DNA of 64,000 nucleotides from Arthrobacter mangrovi. GTDB taxonomy: Bacteria; Actinomycetota; Actinomycetes; Actinomycetales; Micrococcaceae. The position numbers and the translations under genes are program-made. Shown piece by piece: positions 23,171 through 34,577 of this stretch; position 1 is the first letter of the stretch; each line of letters begins with the position of its first letter. The notes beneath the pieces are model-generated. The model saw only the letters and a program-made list of their open reading frames with translations. It had not been told where the DNA came from and searched no databases. Location: contig NZ_BRVS01000002.1 in NCBI RefSeq assembly GCF_026011795.1, forward strand, positions 124,001 to 188,000, written 5' to 3'.

Positions 23171-24145
23171 CTAGAAGAGCGCGACCTTGGGCACCGTGGG
23201 GAAGATTTCGTCCAGCGCGGCCAGGTCCTCGGCCGTCGGTTTCCACCCGGCGGACGAGGCGTTCTGCCGGATCTGCTCCGGCTTGGTGGCTCCGGCGATC
23301 ACGGAAGCGACCGACGGCCGGGACGCCAGCCAGGAGAAGGCCACCTCGATCTCCGCCAGCCCGCGGTCCGCCGCGAACTTGGAGAACGCCCCGAGCTGTT
23401 CCCAGTCGGCGTCCTGGAGCAGGTTGGTGCGCGAATGGGTCAGCCGGCTGCCCTCGGGTGCCTTGCCCTCCTTGTACTTACCGGTCAGCAGTCCGTTGGC
23501 CAGCGGAAAGTACGGCAGGACGCCCAGCCCGTAGGCCTCGGCCGCCGGGGTGACTTCGAGCTCCGCCCGCCGGTCCAGCAGGTTGTAGTGGTTCTGGCTG
23601 GAGACGAAGCGCGTAAAGCCATGCATCCGGGCGGTGAACTCGGCCTCGGCGACCTGCCAGCCGGCAAAGTTGGAGTGCCCGACGTAACGCACCTTGCCGG
23701 CCCGGACCAGGTCGTCCAGGGCCGAGAGGGTCTCGTCGATCGGCGTCAGCGGGTCCGGGGTGTGGAATTGGTAGAGGTCGATCCAGTCCGTGCCCAGCCG
23801 CCGAAGCGATGCCTCGGCCGCCTTGACGATGTAGCGCCGCGAACCGCGGGCACCGAAGTCCTCGCCGTTGGCCCCGCGCATGTCCATTCCGAATTTGGTG
23901 GCGACGACGACGTCCTCCCGCCGCTGTCCCAGGGCCCGCCCCAGGAACTCCTCGCTCAACCCGGGTTCTTTCCCGTAGCTGTCCGCGACGTCGAACAGCG
24001 TGACCCCGGCCTCCAGCGCCGCGTGCACGACGGCGTCCGTGCCGTCCTGGCGTTCCGTGGGCGTGCCGGAGCGGCCCAGGTTGTTGCAGCCGAGCCCCAC
24101 AGCGGAGACGGTGAGACCTGAGTTGCCGAGTCTGCGGTATTCCAT
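23171..24145 (-). CDS. Aldo/keto reductase
   Basis: A 324-residue (beta/alpha)8 NADPH-dependent oxidoreductase. The catalytic tetrad is visible as D and Y in FDVADSYG, K in VVATKFGMD and H in LYQFHTPDP. The cofactor end has SRPSVASVIAGATKPEQIRQN. Close relatives reduce aldehydes, ketones or sugars. Here it is the promoter-proximal gene of the operon with the nucleoside hydrolase and ECF transporter, so a sugar-aldehyde released from nucleosides is a possible but unproven substrate. Confidence 0.87.
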   Translation of the reverse strand: MEYRRLGNSGLTVSAVGLGCNNLGRSGTPTERQDGTDAVVHAALEAGVTLFDVADSYGKEPGLSEEFLGRALGQRREDVVVATKFGMDMRGANGEDFGARGSRRYIVKAAEASLRRLGTDWIDLYQFHTPDPLTPIDETLSALDDLVRAGKVRYVGHSNFAGWQVAEAEFTARMHGFTRFVSSQNHYNLLDRRAELEVTPAAEAYGLGVLPYFPLANGLLTGKYKEGKAPEGSRLTHSRTNLLQDADWEQLGAFSKFAADRGLAEIEVAFSWLASRPSVASVIAGATKPEQIRQNASSAGWKPTAEDLAALDEIFPTVPKVALF

Positions 24146-24227
24146 CCTTGGTTCCTTCGCGTTGGCCTATGTAACCCGCCTCGCATCCTACCCCCGCTGG
24201 CCGGGCCGAAACCGGGCGCGCGGGTGA

Positions 24228-25730
<1,503 letters not shown>

Positions 25731-25774
25731 TCGTACTAGAGGTAACTTCCGCCGTCATTCGTGGCGGCGGCCGA

Positions 25775-25815
25775 GGGCCCGGTGCTCCTGCCTGCAAGGC
25801 GGGCGCGCCGGGCCC
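25775..25815 (+). terminator. argG terminator hairpin
   Basis: GGGCCCGG (25775-25782) pairs with CCGGGCCC (25808-25815), and an inner CCTGCC/GGCGGG stem extends it. It lies 45 nt after the argG stop and is followed by TT. Confidence 0.65.
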
Positions 25816-25867
25816 TTGCCGTACCGGCGAGCCGCCCGGGAATGCTCCTACGTGAAAGAGTGGGGCC

Positions 25868-26458
25868 GTGCGCTTTACCCCTGACGAACTGCTCAGCTAC
25901 CGCGGCGCCACGGTCCCCGACCTGCTGGGCCCGGGACTGCGCCTGCTCTTCGTGGGCATCAATCCGGGCCTGTGGTCGGCGGCGACGGTCACCCACTTCG
26001 CGCGGCCCGGCAACCGCTTCTATCCCGCCCTGGCGGCCGCCGGCATCACGGACCACCTGATCCGCGCGGGAGACGGCATGGCGGACGCGGACCGCGGCCA
26101 CCTAGTGGCCCGCGGCGTGGGCATCACCAATATGGTCGCCCGGGCCACGGCGAGGGCCGACGAGCTGGAGGCCGCGGAGCTCAGGGACGGAGCGGACCGC
26201 CTGGCGGCAAAGGTCGCGGCACTTGGCCCGCTCGTCGTGGCGGTGGCCGGGATCACCGCGTACCGCGTCGGGTTCGGCAGGCCGAAGGCGCGGCTCGGAC
26301 GGCAGCCCGAGACGATCGCCGGGGCCGAGTTGTGGGCCGTGCCCAATCCCAGCGGGCTGAACGCGCATGAGAGCGTGGCCAGCCTGGCGGCTGCGTACCG
26401 GGCCGCCGCCCGTGCCGCAGGCCTGTGCCTGCCCGGAAACGCGGCCGGCCGGACGTAG
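25868..26458 (+). CDS. mug: G/T(U)-mismatch-specific DNA glycosylase Mug
   Basis: A 196-residue uracil-DNA glycosylase of the Mug/TDG family, which removes uracil or ethenocytosine from mismatches. Motif 1 is VGINPGLWSAATVTHFARPGNRFYPAL (GINPG; the Asn is the family's catalytic residue). Motif 2 is VPNPSGLNAH. GITNMVARATARADEL is also diagnostic. The start is the GTG at 25868. It converges on the next gene with an 18-nt gap and has no partner gene beside it. Confidence 0.92.
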   Translation: MRFTPDELLSYRGATVPDLLGPGLRLLFVGINPGLWSAATVTHFARPGNRFYPALAAAGITDHLIRAGDGMADADRGHLVARGVGITNMVARATARADELEAAELRDGADRLAAKVAALGPLVVAVAGITAYRVGFGRPKARLGRQPETIAGAELWAVPNPSGLNAHESVASLAAAYRAAARAAGLCLPGNAAGRT

Positions 26459-26476
26459 CCCGGGGAACGCTGCCGG

Positions 26477-27037
26477 TCAGCCCAGGCTGAACGGCGCCTT
26501 GGCGGGCAGCGGGTGCTTCTGCTTCAGCGCGGCCCGGTCCTGCGGCGGTGCCGCGGCAATGGTCAGCTTGGTGAAGTCCAGCTTGGCCTCGCGCAGGCAC
26601 ACCTTCAGCCCGGCCACCGCCTTCGCGGCATCCGGGGCCAGGCAGAAAATGTTCAGCTTGTGCGGAGCGAACTCGGTGCGCTCCACTGTGCCGAGGCCAC
26701 GCCACGCGAAGAACTCGGTGATGGCGCGCCGGGCCTTGTCCTCGAGGTAGCGGTCCCGCTCGCTGCCGCCCGCGGTCTTCAGCGCATACTGGGCCACCAC
26801 CGTGGACTGTTCCTCCGGCGGGATCTCGGCATAGCCGTCCTCGGCGCACTGCTGCGCGAAGGCATCCAGCAGCCCGCCGGCGGCGTCGGCCGAGACATCG
26901 CGGGTCTCCTTGGTGCTGCTCTGGTGCCCGACCGTGCCGTGGTTGACGACGAACTGGGCGTAGTCCTCGTCGAACCAGGCCTCCCGGAACACCAGCGTGC
27001 CGTCGTCGAGACGCTTGTAGAAACGGAGGAAATTCAT
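26477..27037 (-). CDS. Conserved hypothetical protein, coupled to DUF402
   Basis: A 186-residue soluble protein I cannot assign. It starts [38 protein letters not shown], a beta-rich stretch reminiscent of WGR-like or read-through domains. It then has a helical middle (LLDAFAQQCAEDGYAEIPPEEQS) and a second alpha/beta part (TEFFAWRGLGTVERTEFAPHKLNIFC). No catalytic motif or membrane segment is seen. The ATG overlaps the stop of the DUF402 gene (ATGA at 27034-27037), so it is the third gene of a dxs-DUF402-hypothetical unit. Confidence 0.65.
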   Translation of the reverse strand: MNFLRFYKRLDDGTLVFREAWFDEDYAQFVVNHGTVGHQSSTKETRDVSADAAGGLLDAFAQQCAEDGYAEIPPEEQSTVVAQYALKTAGGSERDRYLEDKARRAITEFFAWRGLGTVERTEFAPHKLNIFCLAPDAAKAVAGLKVCLREAKLDFTKLTIAAAPPQDRAALKQKHPLPAKAPFSLG

Positions 27038-27585
27038 GCCCGTGCCTTCCTGAACCAGTATGCCGCCGTGCCGTCGAAGGGAGCCGCCCGGTCCCGCACA
27101 GCGGCGTAGATCCGGTCGGCTTCGGCGCGCATCGCCTCGATCACCGGCCCGGGGTAGGACATGGACGCCTGATGGGCGGTGAACTCGTCCTCGTCGTCGA
27201 TCCAGGTGCCCGGGCCGTTGAAGGTCCTGATGACGTCCAGGTCCATGTCGACGAGGGTCACCTCGAATCCGCGCCCGGCGTGGAGTTCGCCCCAGCTGAT
27301 GTCCGTGGCGATGTCGACATAGATCTCCACGTCCTTCGGATGCAGCTCGTCGAAGAACGTCACCACGTGGTTACCGCTGTGCGGCACCATCACCAGCGCA
27401 TCGGAGGCCGCGTAGAAACCATAACCGGGCTTGGACACGAAGGAGCCCTCCGGCTGCCAGATCCAGTGCCCGAAGCCGTCGCGGCCGAGATATTCCCCGG
27501 GGACCACCCAGTGCGGCGTGCCGTCCCATTTGCGGTTGCGCAGCACCACCAGCTGGCCGCGGTCGATGGAATCCGGTTCCCTCAC
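27034..27585 (-). CDS. DUF402 domain protein (FomD/nucleoside-diphosphatase-like)
   Basis: A 183-residue DUF402 protein, a fold shared with the CMP-phosphonate hydrolase FomD and nucleoside di- and triphosphatases. The metal-binding and catalytic stretch is recognisable as [10 protein letters not shown]...LDVI...[11 protein letters not shown], and the N-terminus [15 protein letters not shown] fits. I infer a small phosphohydrolase. It starts with GTG overlapping the dxs stop (GTGA at 27582-27585) and overlaps the next gene, so all three are coupled. A link to isoprenoid precursor or CTP metabolism through dxs is conceivable. Confidence 0.78.
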   Translation of the reverse strand: MREPDSIDRGQLVVLRNRKWDGTPHWVVPGEYLGRDGFGHWIWQPEGSFVSKPGYGFYAASDALVMVPHSGNHVVTFFDELHPKDVEIYVDIATDISWGELHAGRGFEVTLVDMDLDVIRTFNGPGTWIDDEDEFTAHQASMSYPGPVIEAMRAEADRIYAAVRDRAAPFDGTAAYWFRKARA

Positions 27586-29555
27586 TGGATCTTCGGGATC
27601 TGTCCGGTGGGCAGTTCCTGCCCCGGCAACGGCCGCGCGAACGGGACCTTCGTGCCCAGGACCTGGGCAACGACGTCGTGCGTCACCTGCTGCGCGGTGA
27701 GCCCCACCCGCTCCATCACCTGGGCACGCGAGCCGTGCGCGAGGAACTCGACCGGGAGTCCGACCTCGTTCAGCGCGGTATCCACGCCGGCAGCGCGCAT
27801 CTCCTGGCGGATCCGCGACCCGACGCCGCCGGCACGCACGCCGTCCTCGATCACGATGACGATCCGGTGCCGCGCGGCCAGGGAAATGATCGACGGCGGA
27901 ACCGGCAGCACCCAGCGCGGATCCACCACGGTGGAGCTGATGCCCTGGGCGCCGAGCCGGTTGGAGACCTCGAGCGCCATCTCGCCCATGGCGCCGACGC
28001 TGACGATGAGGACGTCGTTCTCGGTGGATCCGGAGGGGCGGCGCGCGAGCACGTCCACGCCGTCGGAGAGCCGCTCGATGGCCCGGACCTCCTCGCCCAC
28101 GGAGCCCTTGGAGAAGCGCACCACCGTGGGCGCGTCATTAATGGCCACCGCCTCGCGCAGTTCCTCGCGCAGCCGGGTGGCATCGCGGGGCGCGGCGAGG
28201 TGCAGCCCGGGGACGATCTGGAGCATCGACAGGTCCCACATGCCGTGGTGGCTGGGCCCGTCCGGCCCGGTGACGCCGGCGCGGTCCAGCACGACGGTGA
28301 CGCCGGCCTTGTGCAGGGCGACATCCATCAGCAGCTGGTCGAAGGCGCGGTTCAGGAAGGATGCGTACACGGCGACCACCGGGTGCAGCCCGCCGTAGGC
28401 CATGCCCGCGGCGCTGGTGAGGGCGTGCTGCTCCGCGATGCCGACGTCGAACACCCGGTCCGGGTGCTTGGCGGCCATCTTGTGCAGGCCCACCGGGATC
28501 AGCATGGCACCGGTGATGCCGACGATGTCCGGGCGCTCGTCCGCGATGGCCGCAATCTCCTCGGAAAACACGGAGGTCCACGACTGCACGCCGCCGGCGT
28601 CCAGCGGCTCGCCGGTTTCCGGGTCGATGACCCCGACGGCGTGGAACTGGTCCGCCTCGTGGGCGCGGGCGGGCGCGTAGCCGCGCCCCTTCTCCGTCAT
28701 GGCGTGCACGATCACCGGGCCGCCGTACTTGCGGGCCTGGGTCAGCGCATCCTCCACGGACGCCATGTCGTGGCCGTCGATGGGGCCGATGTACTTCATG
28801 CCCAGGTCTTCGAACAGGCCCTGCGGGGCCCACCAGTCCTTGATGCCCTTCTTGGCCGCATGCAGGCTCTTATAGGTCAGCTGGCTCAGCAGGCCGCCGT
28901 TCTGCAGGCGCCCCTTCCACCAGTCGAGCGTGCCCTCGTAGGCCTTGTGCGTGCGGACCCTGTCGATCGTGGCGCGGAGCGCGGCCAGCTGGTCCGCGAG
29001 GCCGCCGATGGTCGGGGCGTAGGACCGGCCGTTGTCGTTGACCACGATGACCACGCGGCGGCTCTTGTCCGCGGCGATGTTGTTGATGGCTTCCCAGGCC
29101 ATGCCGCCGGTCAGGGCGCCGTCGCCGATCATGACGACCACGTACCGCTCCCCTTCGCCGCTCAGCTGCCGGGCGCGGGAAATGCCGTCCGCCCAGGACA
29201 GGGAGGACGAGGCGTGCGAGGATTCGACGATGTCGTGGACTGATTCGGCCCGGTCCGGGTAGCCCGAGAGGCCCCCCTGCTGCCGGAGCGTGGAAAAGTC
29301 CTGCCGCCCCGTGAGGAGCTTGTGAACGTAGGACTGGTGCCCGGTGTCGAAGACAATGCTGTCCCGCGGGGAATCGAAGACACGATGGATCCCCAGCGTC
29401 AGTTCCACCACGCCGAGGTTCGGACCGAGGTGCCCGCCGGTCTGGGCGACATTCGTGATCAGGAACTGCCGGATCTCCGCCGCCAGGCTCATCAGCTGCG
29501 TCGAGCTGAGCTTGCTGAGGTCCTGAGGATTACGGATTGTCTCCAGTAGGCCCAT
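27582..29555 (-). CDS. dxs: 1-deoxy-D-xylulose-5-phosphate synthase
   Basis: A 657-residue thiamine-diphosphate enzyme making DXP from pyruvate and glyceraldehyde-3-phosphate, the first step of the MEP isoprenoid pathway. The N-terminal [16 protein letters not shown], the ThDP/Mg motif [16 protein letters not shown], the conserved YIGPIDGHD and the transketolase middle domain ([18 protein letters not shown]) are all present. The C-terminal transketolase domain is complete. GGGAGG precedes the ATG at 29555. It is the first gene of the dxs-DUF402-hypothetical operon. Confidence 0.95.
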   Translation of the reverse strand: MGLLETIRNPQDLSKLSSTQLMSLAAEIRQFLITNVAQTGGHLGPNLGVVELTLGIHRVFDSPRDSIVFDTGHQSYVHKLLTGRQDFSTLRQQGGLSGYPDRAESVHDIVESSHASSSLSWADGISRARQLSGEGERYVVVMIGDGALTGGMAWEAINNIAADKSRRVVIVVNDNGRSYAPTIGGLADQLAALRATIDRVRTHKAYEGTLDWWKGRLQNGGLLSQLTYKSLHAAKKGIKDWWAPQGLFEDLGMKYIGPIDGHDMASVEDALTQARKYGGPVIVHAMTEKGRGYAPARAHEADQFHAVGVIDPETGEPLDAGGVQSWTSVFSEEIAAIADERPDIVGITGAMLIPVGLHKMAAKHPDRVFDVGIAEQHALTSAAGMAYGGLHPVVAVYASFLNRAFDQLLMDVALHKAGVTVVLDRAGVTGPDGPSHHGMWDLSMLQIVPGLHLAAPRDATRLREELREAVAINDAPTVVRFSKGSVGEEVRAIERLSDGVDVLARRPSGSTENDVLIVSVGAMGEMALEVSNRLGAQGISSTVVDPRWVLPVPPSIISLAARHRIVIVIEDGVRAGGVGSRIRQEMRAAGVDTALNEVGLPVEFLAHGSRAQVMERVGLTAQQVTHDVVAQVLGTKVPFARPLPGQELPTGQIPKIQ

Positions 29556-29630
29556 AGTGCCTCCCTTGCCGTGTCTGGACTGCCTCCGCGCGCTGAAGAC
29601 TTCGCGGTGGCCAACACTTAACCATAACGC

Positions 29631-29680
29631 GCAGCGGGCCCCCGGCCCGCCCGAAGGACGGAATGCCGGGGGCCCGCTGC
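29631..29680 (-). terminator. Hairpin between acn and dxs
   Basis: A perfect 16-bp stem (29631-29646 with 29665-29680) with an 18-nt loop begins 17 nt past the acn stop on the minus strand. There is no T-run, so partial read-through into dxs is possible. Confidence 0.65.
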
Positions 29681-29697
29681 GTAGGGGCCGAACGCGC

Positions 29698-32487
29698 TTA
29701 GGCCGCGGTCAGCTGACGCAGAACGTACTGCAGGATGCCGCCGTTGCGGTAGTAGTCGGCCTCGCCCGGCGTGTCGATTCTCACGACCGCGTCGAACGTG
29801 GTGACCTTTCCGTCTTCGTCGGTGGCGGTGACCTTCAGGGTCTTCGGGGTGGTGCCGTTGTTCAGCTCGGTCACGCCCTCGATCGCGAAGGTCTCGATGC
29901 CGGTCAGGCCCAGCGAGCCAGCGCTCTCGCCGGCCGGGAACTGCAGCGGCAGCACGCCCATGCCGATCAGGTTCGAGCGGTGGATGCGCTCGAAGCTCTC
30001 GGCGATGACGGCCTTGACGCCCAGCAGCGCGGTGCCCTTGGCCGCCCAGTCACGGGACGAGCCGGAGCCGTACTCCTTGCCGGCCAGGACGACCAGCGGG
30101 GTGCCGGCGGCCTGGTAGTTCATCGCGGCGTCGTAGATGTAGGCCTGCGGTCCGCCGGTCTGCGTGAAGTCGCGGGTGAAGCCGCCCTCCACGCCGTCCA
30201 GCAGCAGGTTCTTCAGCCGGATGTTGGCGAAGGTGCCGCGGATCATCACCTCGTGGTTGCCGCGGCGGGAACCGTAGGAGTTGAAGTCCTTGCGCTCCAC
30301 GCCGTGCTCCAGCAGGTAGCGGCCTGCCGGGCTGTCGGACTTGAAGGAGCCGGCCGGGCTGATGTGGTCCGTGGTCACGGAGTCGCCCAGCTTGGCCAGC
30401 ACGCGGGCACCGCTGATGTCCGCGACGGGCTCCGGCTGCGCCTTCATGCCCTCGAAGTACGGGGGCTTGCGCACGTAGGTCGAGTCCTCGGCCCAGGCGA
30501 AGGTGTCGCCCAGCGGGGTCTCGAGTGCACGCCAGCGGTCGTCGCCGTCGAAGACGCCGTCATAGCCCTTGGCGAACATCTCTTCGTCGATCGAGGAGTC
30601 GATGATGGCCTGGACCTCGGTCGGGCTCGGCCAGATGTCCTTCAGGAAGACCTCGTTGCCCTCGGAGTCCGTGCCGAGCGCGTCCTTCTCGAAGTCGAAG
30701 TCCATGGAACCGGCCAGGGCGTACGCGATGACCAGCGGCGGCGAGGCCAGGTAGTTCATCTTGACGTCCGGGTTGATCCGGCCCTCGAAGTTGCGATTGC
30801 CCGAGAGCACCGCCGTGACGGAGAGGTCGTTGGCCTGGATGGCCTCGGAGATCTCGCTTTCCAGCGGTCCCGAGTTGCCGATGCAGGTCGCGCAGCCGTA
30901 GCCCACGGTGAAGAAGCCGAGCTTCTCCAGGTAGGGCACCAGGCCGGACTTCTCGTAGTACTCGGTGACGACCTTGGAGCCGGGGGCGACGGAGGTCTTG
31001 ACCCACGGCTTGGAGGTCAGGCCCTTGTCGACGGCGTTGCGCGCCAGCACCGCGGCGGCCAGCATGACCGACGGGTTGGACGTGTTGGTGCAGGAGGTGA
31101 TCGAGGCGATGGTGACCGCGCCGTGGTCCAGCACGAACTCGCGGCCGTCCTCCATCTTGACGTCGACTGCCTTGGTCGGGCGGCCGTCGGAGTTCGCAGC
31201 CGCCGAGTGGCGGACAGTGGAAGTCATCGCCGGAGCGTCCGAGGCGGGGAAGCTCTCTTCGAGTGCCTCGTCCAGGGCGTCCTCGTTGGCTGCCTTGACG
31301 TAGTTGTGCAGGTCCTTGCGGAACTGGTCCTTGGAGGCGCTGAGCTCGATGCGGTCCTGGGGACGCTTCGGGCCGGCGATCGACGGCACAACGGTGGACA
31401 GGTCCAGCTCGAGGTACTCGGAGAAGCGCAGCTCGCGGCTCGGGTCGTGCCAGAGGCCCTGCTCCTTGGTGTAGGCCTCGACGAGGGCGATGTTCTCCTC
31501 GGAGCGGCCGGTCAGGCGCAGGTAGTCCAGGGTGACATCGTCGATCGGGAACATGGCGGCGGTCGAGCCGAACTCGGGGCTCATGTTGCCGATCGTCGCG
31601 CGGTTGGCCAGCGGCACCGCAGCGACGCCGTCACCGTAGAACTCGACGAACTTGCCGACGACGCCGTGCTTGCGCAGCATCTCGGTGATGGTCAGCACCA
31701 CGTCGGTGGCGGTGGCGCCGGCGGGAATTTCACCGGTGAGCTTGAAGCCGACAACGCGCGGGATCAGCATGGAGACGGGCTGGCCGAGCATGGCAGCCTC
31801 GGCCTCGATGCCCCCGACGCCCCAGCCCAGCACGCCCAGGCCGTTGACCATGGTGGTGTGCGAATCCGTGCCGACGCAGGTGTCCGGGTAGGCACGCAGC
31901 TTGCCGTCCACTTCGCGGGTCATCACGGTGCGCGCCAGGTACTCGATGTTGACCTGGTGCACGATGCCGGTGCCCGGGGGAACAACCTTGAAGTCATCGA
32001 ACGCGGTCTGGCCCCAGCGCAGGAACTGGTAACGCTCGCCGTTGCGCTGGTATTCGATCTCCATGTTGCGCTCGACCGCCTGGGCGTTGCCGAAGACGTC
32101 GATCTGGACGGAGTGGTCGATGACCATCTCGGCCGGGGCCAGCGGGTTGACGCGCTTCGGGTCGCCGCCGAGCTCCTTCACGGCCTCGCGCATGGTGGCC
32201 AGGTCGACCACGCAGGGAACGCCGGTGAAGTCCTGCATGATCACGCGGGCGGGCGTGAACTGGATTTCGGTGTTCGGCTGGGCGCTGGGATCCCAGCCGG
32301 CCAGGGCGCGGACATGGTCCGCGGTGATGTTGGCACCGTCTTCGGTGCGCAGCAGGTTCTCCAGGAGAACCTTGAGGCTGAACGGAAGGCTGTCGGCGCC
32401 TTCGATCGAGTTCAGCCGGAAAATTTCGTACTCGGTACCACCGACGTTCAATGCGCCTTTGGAACCGAAGCTGTCCACATTGCTCAC
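29698..32487 (-). CDS. acn: Aconitate hydratase A
   Basis: A 929-residue monomeric aconitase converting citrate to isocitrate in the TCA cycle. The 4Fe-4S ligands are the cysteine of [12 protein letters not shown] and the pair in [13 protein letters not shown]. Substrate loops [14 protein letters not shown] and [13 protein letters not shown] are present. An actinobacterial insertion between the first and third domains (near [22 protein letters not shown]) lengthens it by about 30 residues over E. coli AcnA. It starts with GTG behind GAGGAG. It is divergent from a MarR gene, whose operators lie in the shared 215-bp region, so MarR control of acn is possible. Confidence 0.96.
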   Translation of the reverse strand: MSNVDSFGSKGALNVGGTEYEIFRLNSIEGADSLPFSLKVLLENLLRTEDGANITADHVRALAGWDPSAQPNTEIQFTPARVIMQDFTGVPCVVDLATMREAVKELGGDPKRVNPLAPAEMVIDHSVQIDVFGNAQAVERNMEIEYQRNGERYQFLRWGQTAFDDFKVVPPGTGIVHQVNIEYLARTVMTREVDGKLRAYPDTCVGTDSHTTMVNGLGVLGWGVGGIEAEAAMLGQPVSMLIPRVVGFKLTGEIPAGATATDVVLTITEMLRKHGVVGKFVEFYGDGVAAVPLANRATIGNMSPEFGSTAAMFPIDDVTLDYLRLTGRSEENIALVEAYTKEQGLWHDPSRELRFSEYLELDLSTVVPSIAGPKRPQDRIELSASKDQFRKDLHNYVKAANEDALDEALEESFPASDAPAMTSTVRHSAAANSDGRPTKAVDVKMEDGREFVLDHGAVTIASITSCTNTSNPSVMLAAAVLARNAVDKGLTSKPWVKTSVAPGSKVVTEYYEKSGLVPYLEKLGFFTVGYGCATCIGNSGPLESEISEAIQANDLSVTAVLSGNRNFEGRINPDVKMNYLASPPLVIAYALAGSMDFDFEKDALGTDSEGNEVFLKDIWPSPTEVQAIIDSSIDEEMFAKGYDGVFDGDDRWRALETPLGDTFAWAEDSTYVRKPPYFEGMKAQPEPVADISGARVLAKLGDSVTTDHISPAGSFKSDSPAGRYLLEHGVERKDFNSYGSRRGNHEVMIRGTFANIRLKNLLLDGVEGGFTRDFTQTGGPQAYIYDAAMNYQAAGTPLVVLAGKEYGSGSSRDWAAKGTALLGVKAVIAESFERIHRSNLIGMGVLPLQFPAGESAGSLGLTGIETFAIEGVTELNNGTTPKTLKVTATDEDGKVTTFDAVVRIDTPGEADYYRNGGILQYVLRQLTAA

Positions 32488-32639
32488 AGGGGACTCCTCT
32501 CGCCATTCACATCTTTGTTGCCCGTCCGGACGCCCCGCCAGTTAGGCGGGCCTTATCGGCAAGCGTGCGGCTGGATTGCGGCAGAGCTGTTGCCAGCCTA
32601 TCCCCGCAGCCCTTTGGGCAGACCCCCGAACCGGGGATC

Positions 32640-32693
32640 TCTTGACATCAAGATTTACCAGAACCCTACTTTCCAAATATCTTGATGTCAAGA
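32640..32693 (+). promoter_or_regulatory. marR promoter with two MarR-type operators
   Basis: TCTTGACATCAAGA (32640-32653) and TCTTGATGTCAAGA (32680-32693) are two 14-bp palindromic sites with centres 40 bp apart. The first contains TTGACA (32643-32648), which serves as the -35 for a -10 TACTTT (32667-32672) after 18 nt. The second lies downstream of the -10. Both positions suit repression, so autoregulation by the MarR protein is likely. Confidence 0.7.
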
Positions 32694-32701
32694 TAACTTG
32701 G

Positions 32702-33229
32702 ATGGACAGGGCTGGCGCGAAGGATGAGTGGGACATGGAGCGGCATATGGATGCGGTGGACGAAATCATCGACGGTTGGCAGGGTGTCATGCCGTCGGAG
32801 AATGTCGAGCCCATGGGCGTCTTCAGCCGTATCAGCCGGCTGGCCCAGCGCTTCGATGCCCTGCGGCGCAACGCCTTGGCTGCCCACGGCCTGCAACTGG
32901 GTGACTTCGATGTGCTTTCGGCCATCCGGCGCTCCCCCGACGGCGCGATGACCGCCGGGCAGCTGGCCAAGGAGAACCTGGTGACCTCGGGCACCATGAC
33001 CAACCGCATCGACCGGCTCGTCGCCCGGGGCCTGGTGGGCCGCTCGACGGACCTCGCCGACGCGCGGATCGTGCGGGTGAAACTCCACCCGGAGGGCCGG
33101 CGGATCGTGGATGCCGCATTCGTCGAGCTCCTGCGCATCGAGCACGAGCTCCTCGGCTCCATCCGGGAAGCCGACCGCCAGCCGCTGGTGGACCGGCTCC
33201 GCGAGCTGCTGGCACGGATCGAGGCCTAG
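32702..33229 (+). CDS. MarR-family transcriptional regulator
   Basis: A 175-residue winged-helix regulator with an N-terminal extension of about 20 residues. The DNA-binding part is recognisable as FDVLSAIRRSPDGAMTAGQLAKENLVTSGTMTNRIDRLVARGLVGR with the wing STDLADARIVRVKLHPEGRRIV. A C-terminal helix supports dimerisation. The ATG at 32702 lies 8 nt after the second operator. The ligand is unknown. Its only divergent neighbour is aconitase, which makes a link to carbon or iron status worth considering. Confidence 0.88.
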   Translation: MDRAGAKDEWDMERHMDAVDEIIDGWQGVMPSENVEPMGVFSRISRLAQRFDALRRNALAAHGLQLGDFDVLSAIRRSPDGAMTAGQLAKENLVTSGTMTNRIDRLVARGLVGRSTDLADARIVRVKLHPEGRRIVDAAFVELLRIEHELLGSIREADRQPLVDRLRELLARIEA

Positions 33230-33254
33230 CTGCGCTCCCGCTCGCTGCCGCCCG

Positions 33255-34577
33255 TCAGGCGCGCACCAGCAGGCCGAAGGACTCCATGTGGTGCGTATTC
33301 GGGTAGAGGTCGAAGACCCGCAGGTCCCGCAGCTCCCAGCCAAGCTTGAGGAAGTAGCCGAGGTCGCGCGCGAAGGACGCGGGGTCGCACGCCACGTAGC
33401 CGACCACCGAGGGACGTTTGCCGTGCAGCTGCTCCACCACCTTCCGTCCCGCGCCGGCGCGGGGCGGATCGAGCACCACGGCATCCAGCCGGTCGTGGTG
33501 GCGCTGCAGCACGTTCTCGACCTTGCCCTGCACGATCTGCACCTGTTCCATGCCGTGCAGGTTCTTGCGGGCGTCGCGGCTGGTGCCCGGGGAACCTTCC
33601 ACCGAGAGCACCCCGCCGGAAGGCCCGACGGCGGCGGCCAGCGGCGCGGTGAACAGTCCGGCACCGGCGTAGAGGTCCGCGACGCGCTGGCCCGGCTGCG
33701 GATCCAGGCCCGCCAGCACGGCGCCGGTCAGCACCTGCGGGGCCGAGCGGTGGATCTGCCAGAACCCCTCCCCCGTCACCCGGTATTCGTGGCCCCGGCA
33801 GCTTTCGGACACCCAGGTCCTGCCGCGCAGCCGCGTCAGCCGCTGTTCTTCGGGCTCCCATACGGCGACCGACGCGGGCGCCGGAATCCGCCCGGCGATG
33901 GCGGCCAGCCGGCGGGGGCTCGCGCCCTTGGCCGGCACCAGCAGCACCAGCGGCGCCGAACCGTTGGCGGGCGCCGCCACCTCAACCCGCACCAGCTGGC
34001 TGAGGTCCTGCTCCCAGAGCCGCAGCTCGTTGATGGCCGGCACGGCCAGCGGCATGTCGGCCACCGGGATCAGCTGGTCCGAGCGGTGGGCATTCATGGC
34101 CAGCCGCCCGGACTGGTCCACGGCGAAAGCCGCCCGCGTACGCCAGCCCAGCCCGCCGTCGTCGTTGGCGTCCGCAGGTTCCACGCTGACGCTGCGCTCC
34201 ATTCCCGCCAGGCGGTGCAGCTGTTCCTCGAAGATGGCAGCCTTCAGTGCGCGCTGCTCGTCCAGGGCGATGTGGCCGAACTCGGCCCCGCCGACCGGCG
34301 GCTTGCCGGCCTTGGCGGCCAGCAGCGCGTCGGCCGGGGCCCAGGGATGCTCCACGCGGTGCGGCGAGGCCTCCAGGACCTCGATGGTGTCGGCGCGCCA
34401 GAATCCGGCGTCCGGACCGCCGTCCGTGACGCGGACCCGTACCCGCTCCCCCGGCAGGGCGTGCCGCACGAAGACGACGCGGCCCTCGTGCCGGGCGATG
34501 AAGTGGCCGCCGTGCGCCGGCGCGGAAACGGTCAGTTCTAGTTCGAGGTCGGAGTCACGGTCGGTGGCCTGCGGCAT
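33255..34577 (-). CDS. Class I SAM-dependent RNA m5U methyltransferase (TrmA/RumA-like)
   Basis: A 440-residue member of the RNA uracil-C5 methyltransferase family. An N-terminal TRAM domain (about 10-70, ARHEGRVVFVRHALPGERVRVRV) is followed by a central domain and a SAM-binding domain with DLYAGAGLFTAPLA. The catalytic cysteine is in VGYVACDPASFARDL, after the AVVLDPPRAG motif. The four iron-sulfur cysteines of RumA are not obvious near the N-terminus. Target tRNA versus 23S rRNA cannot be told. Its ATG abuts the TAA of the permease gene, so the two are cotranscribed. Confidence 0.88.
   Translation of the reverse strand: MPQATDRDSDLELELTVSAPAHGGHFIARHEGRVVFVRHALPGERVRVRVTDGGPDAGFWRADTIEVLEASPHRVEHPWAPADALLAAKAGKPPVGGAEFGHIALDEQRALKAAIFEEQLHRLAGMERSVSVEPADANDDGGLGWRTRAAFAVDQSGRLAMNAHRSDQLIPVADMPLAVPAINELRLWEQDLSQLVRVEVAAPANGSAPLVLLVPAKGASPRRLAAIAGRIPAPASVAVWEPEEQRLTRLRGRTWVSESCRGHEYRVTGEGFWQIHRSAPQVLTGAVLAGLDPQPGQRVADLYAGAGLFTAPLAAAVGPSGGVLSVEGSPGTSRDARKNLHGMEQVQIVQGKVENVLQRHHDRLDAVVLDPPRAGAGRKVVEQLHGKRPSVVGYVACDPASFARDLGYFLKLGWELRDLRVFDLYPNTHHMESFGLLVRA

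Noticed and set aside
29557-32685. Very long open frame on the plus strand opposite acn (over 1000 codons)
   Set aside because: It is the antisense shadow of aconitase; GC-rich codon bias removes stops. Its translation is Arg/Gly/Val/Asp-rich with no domain, and acn has complete cluster cysteines.
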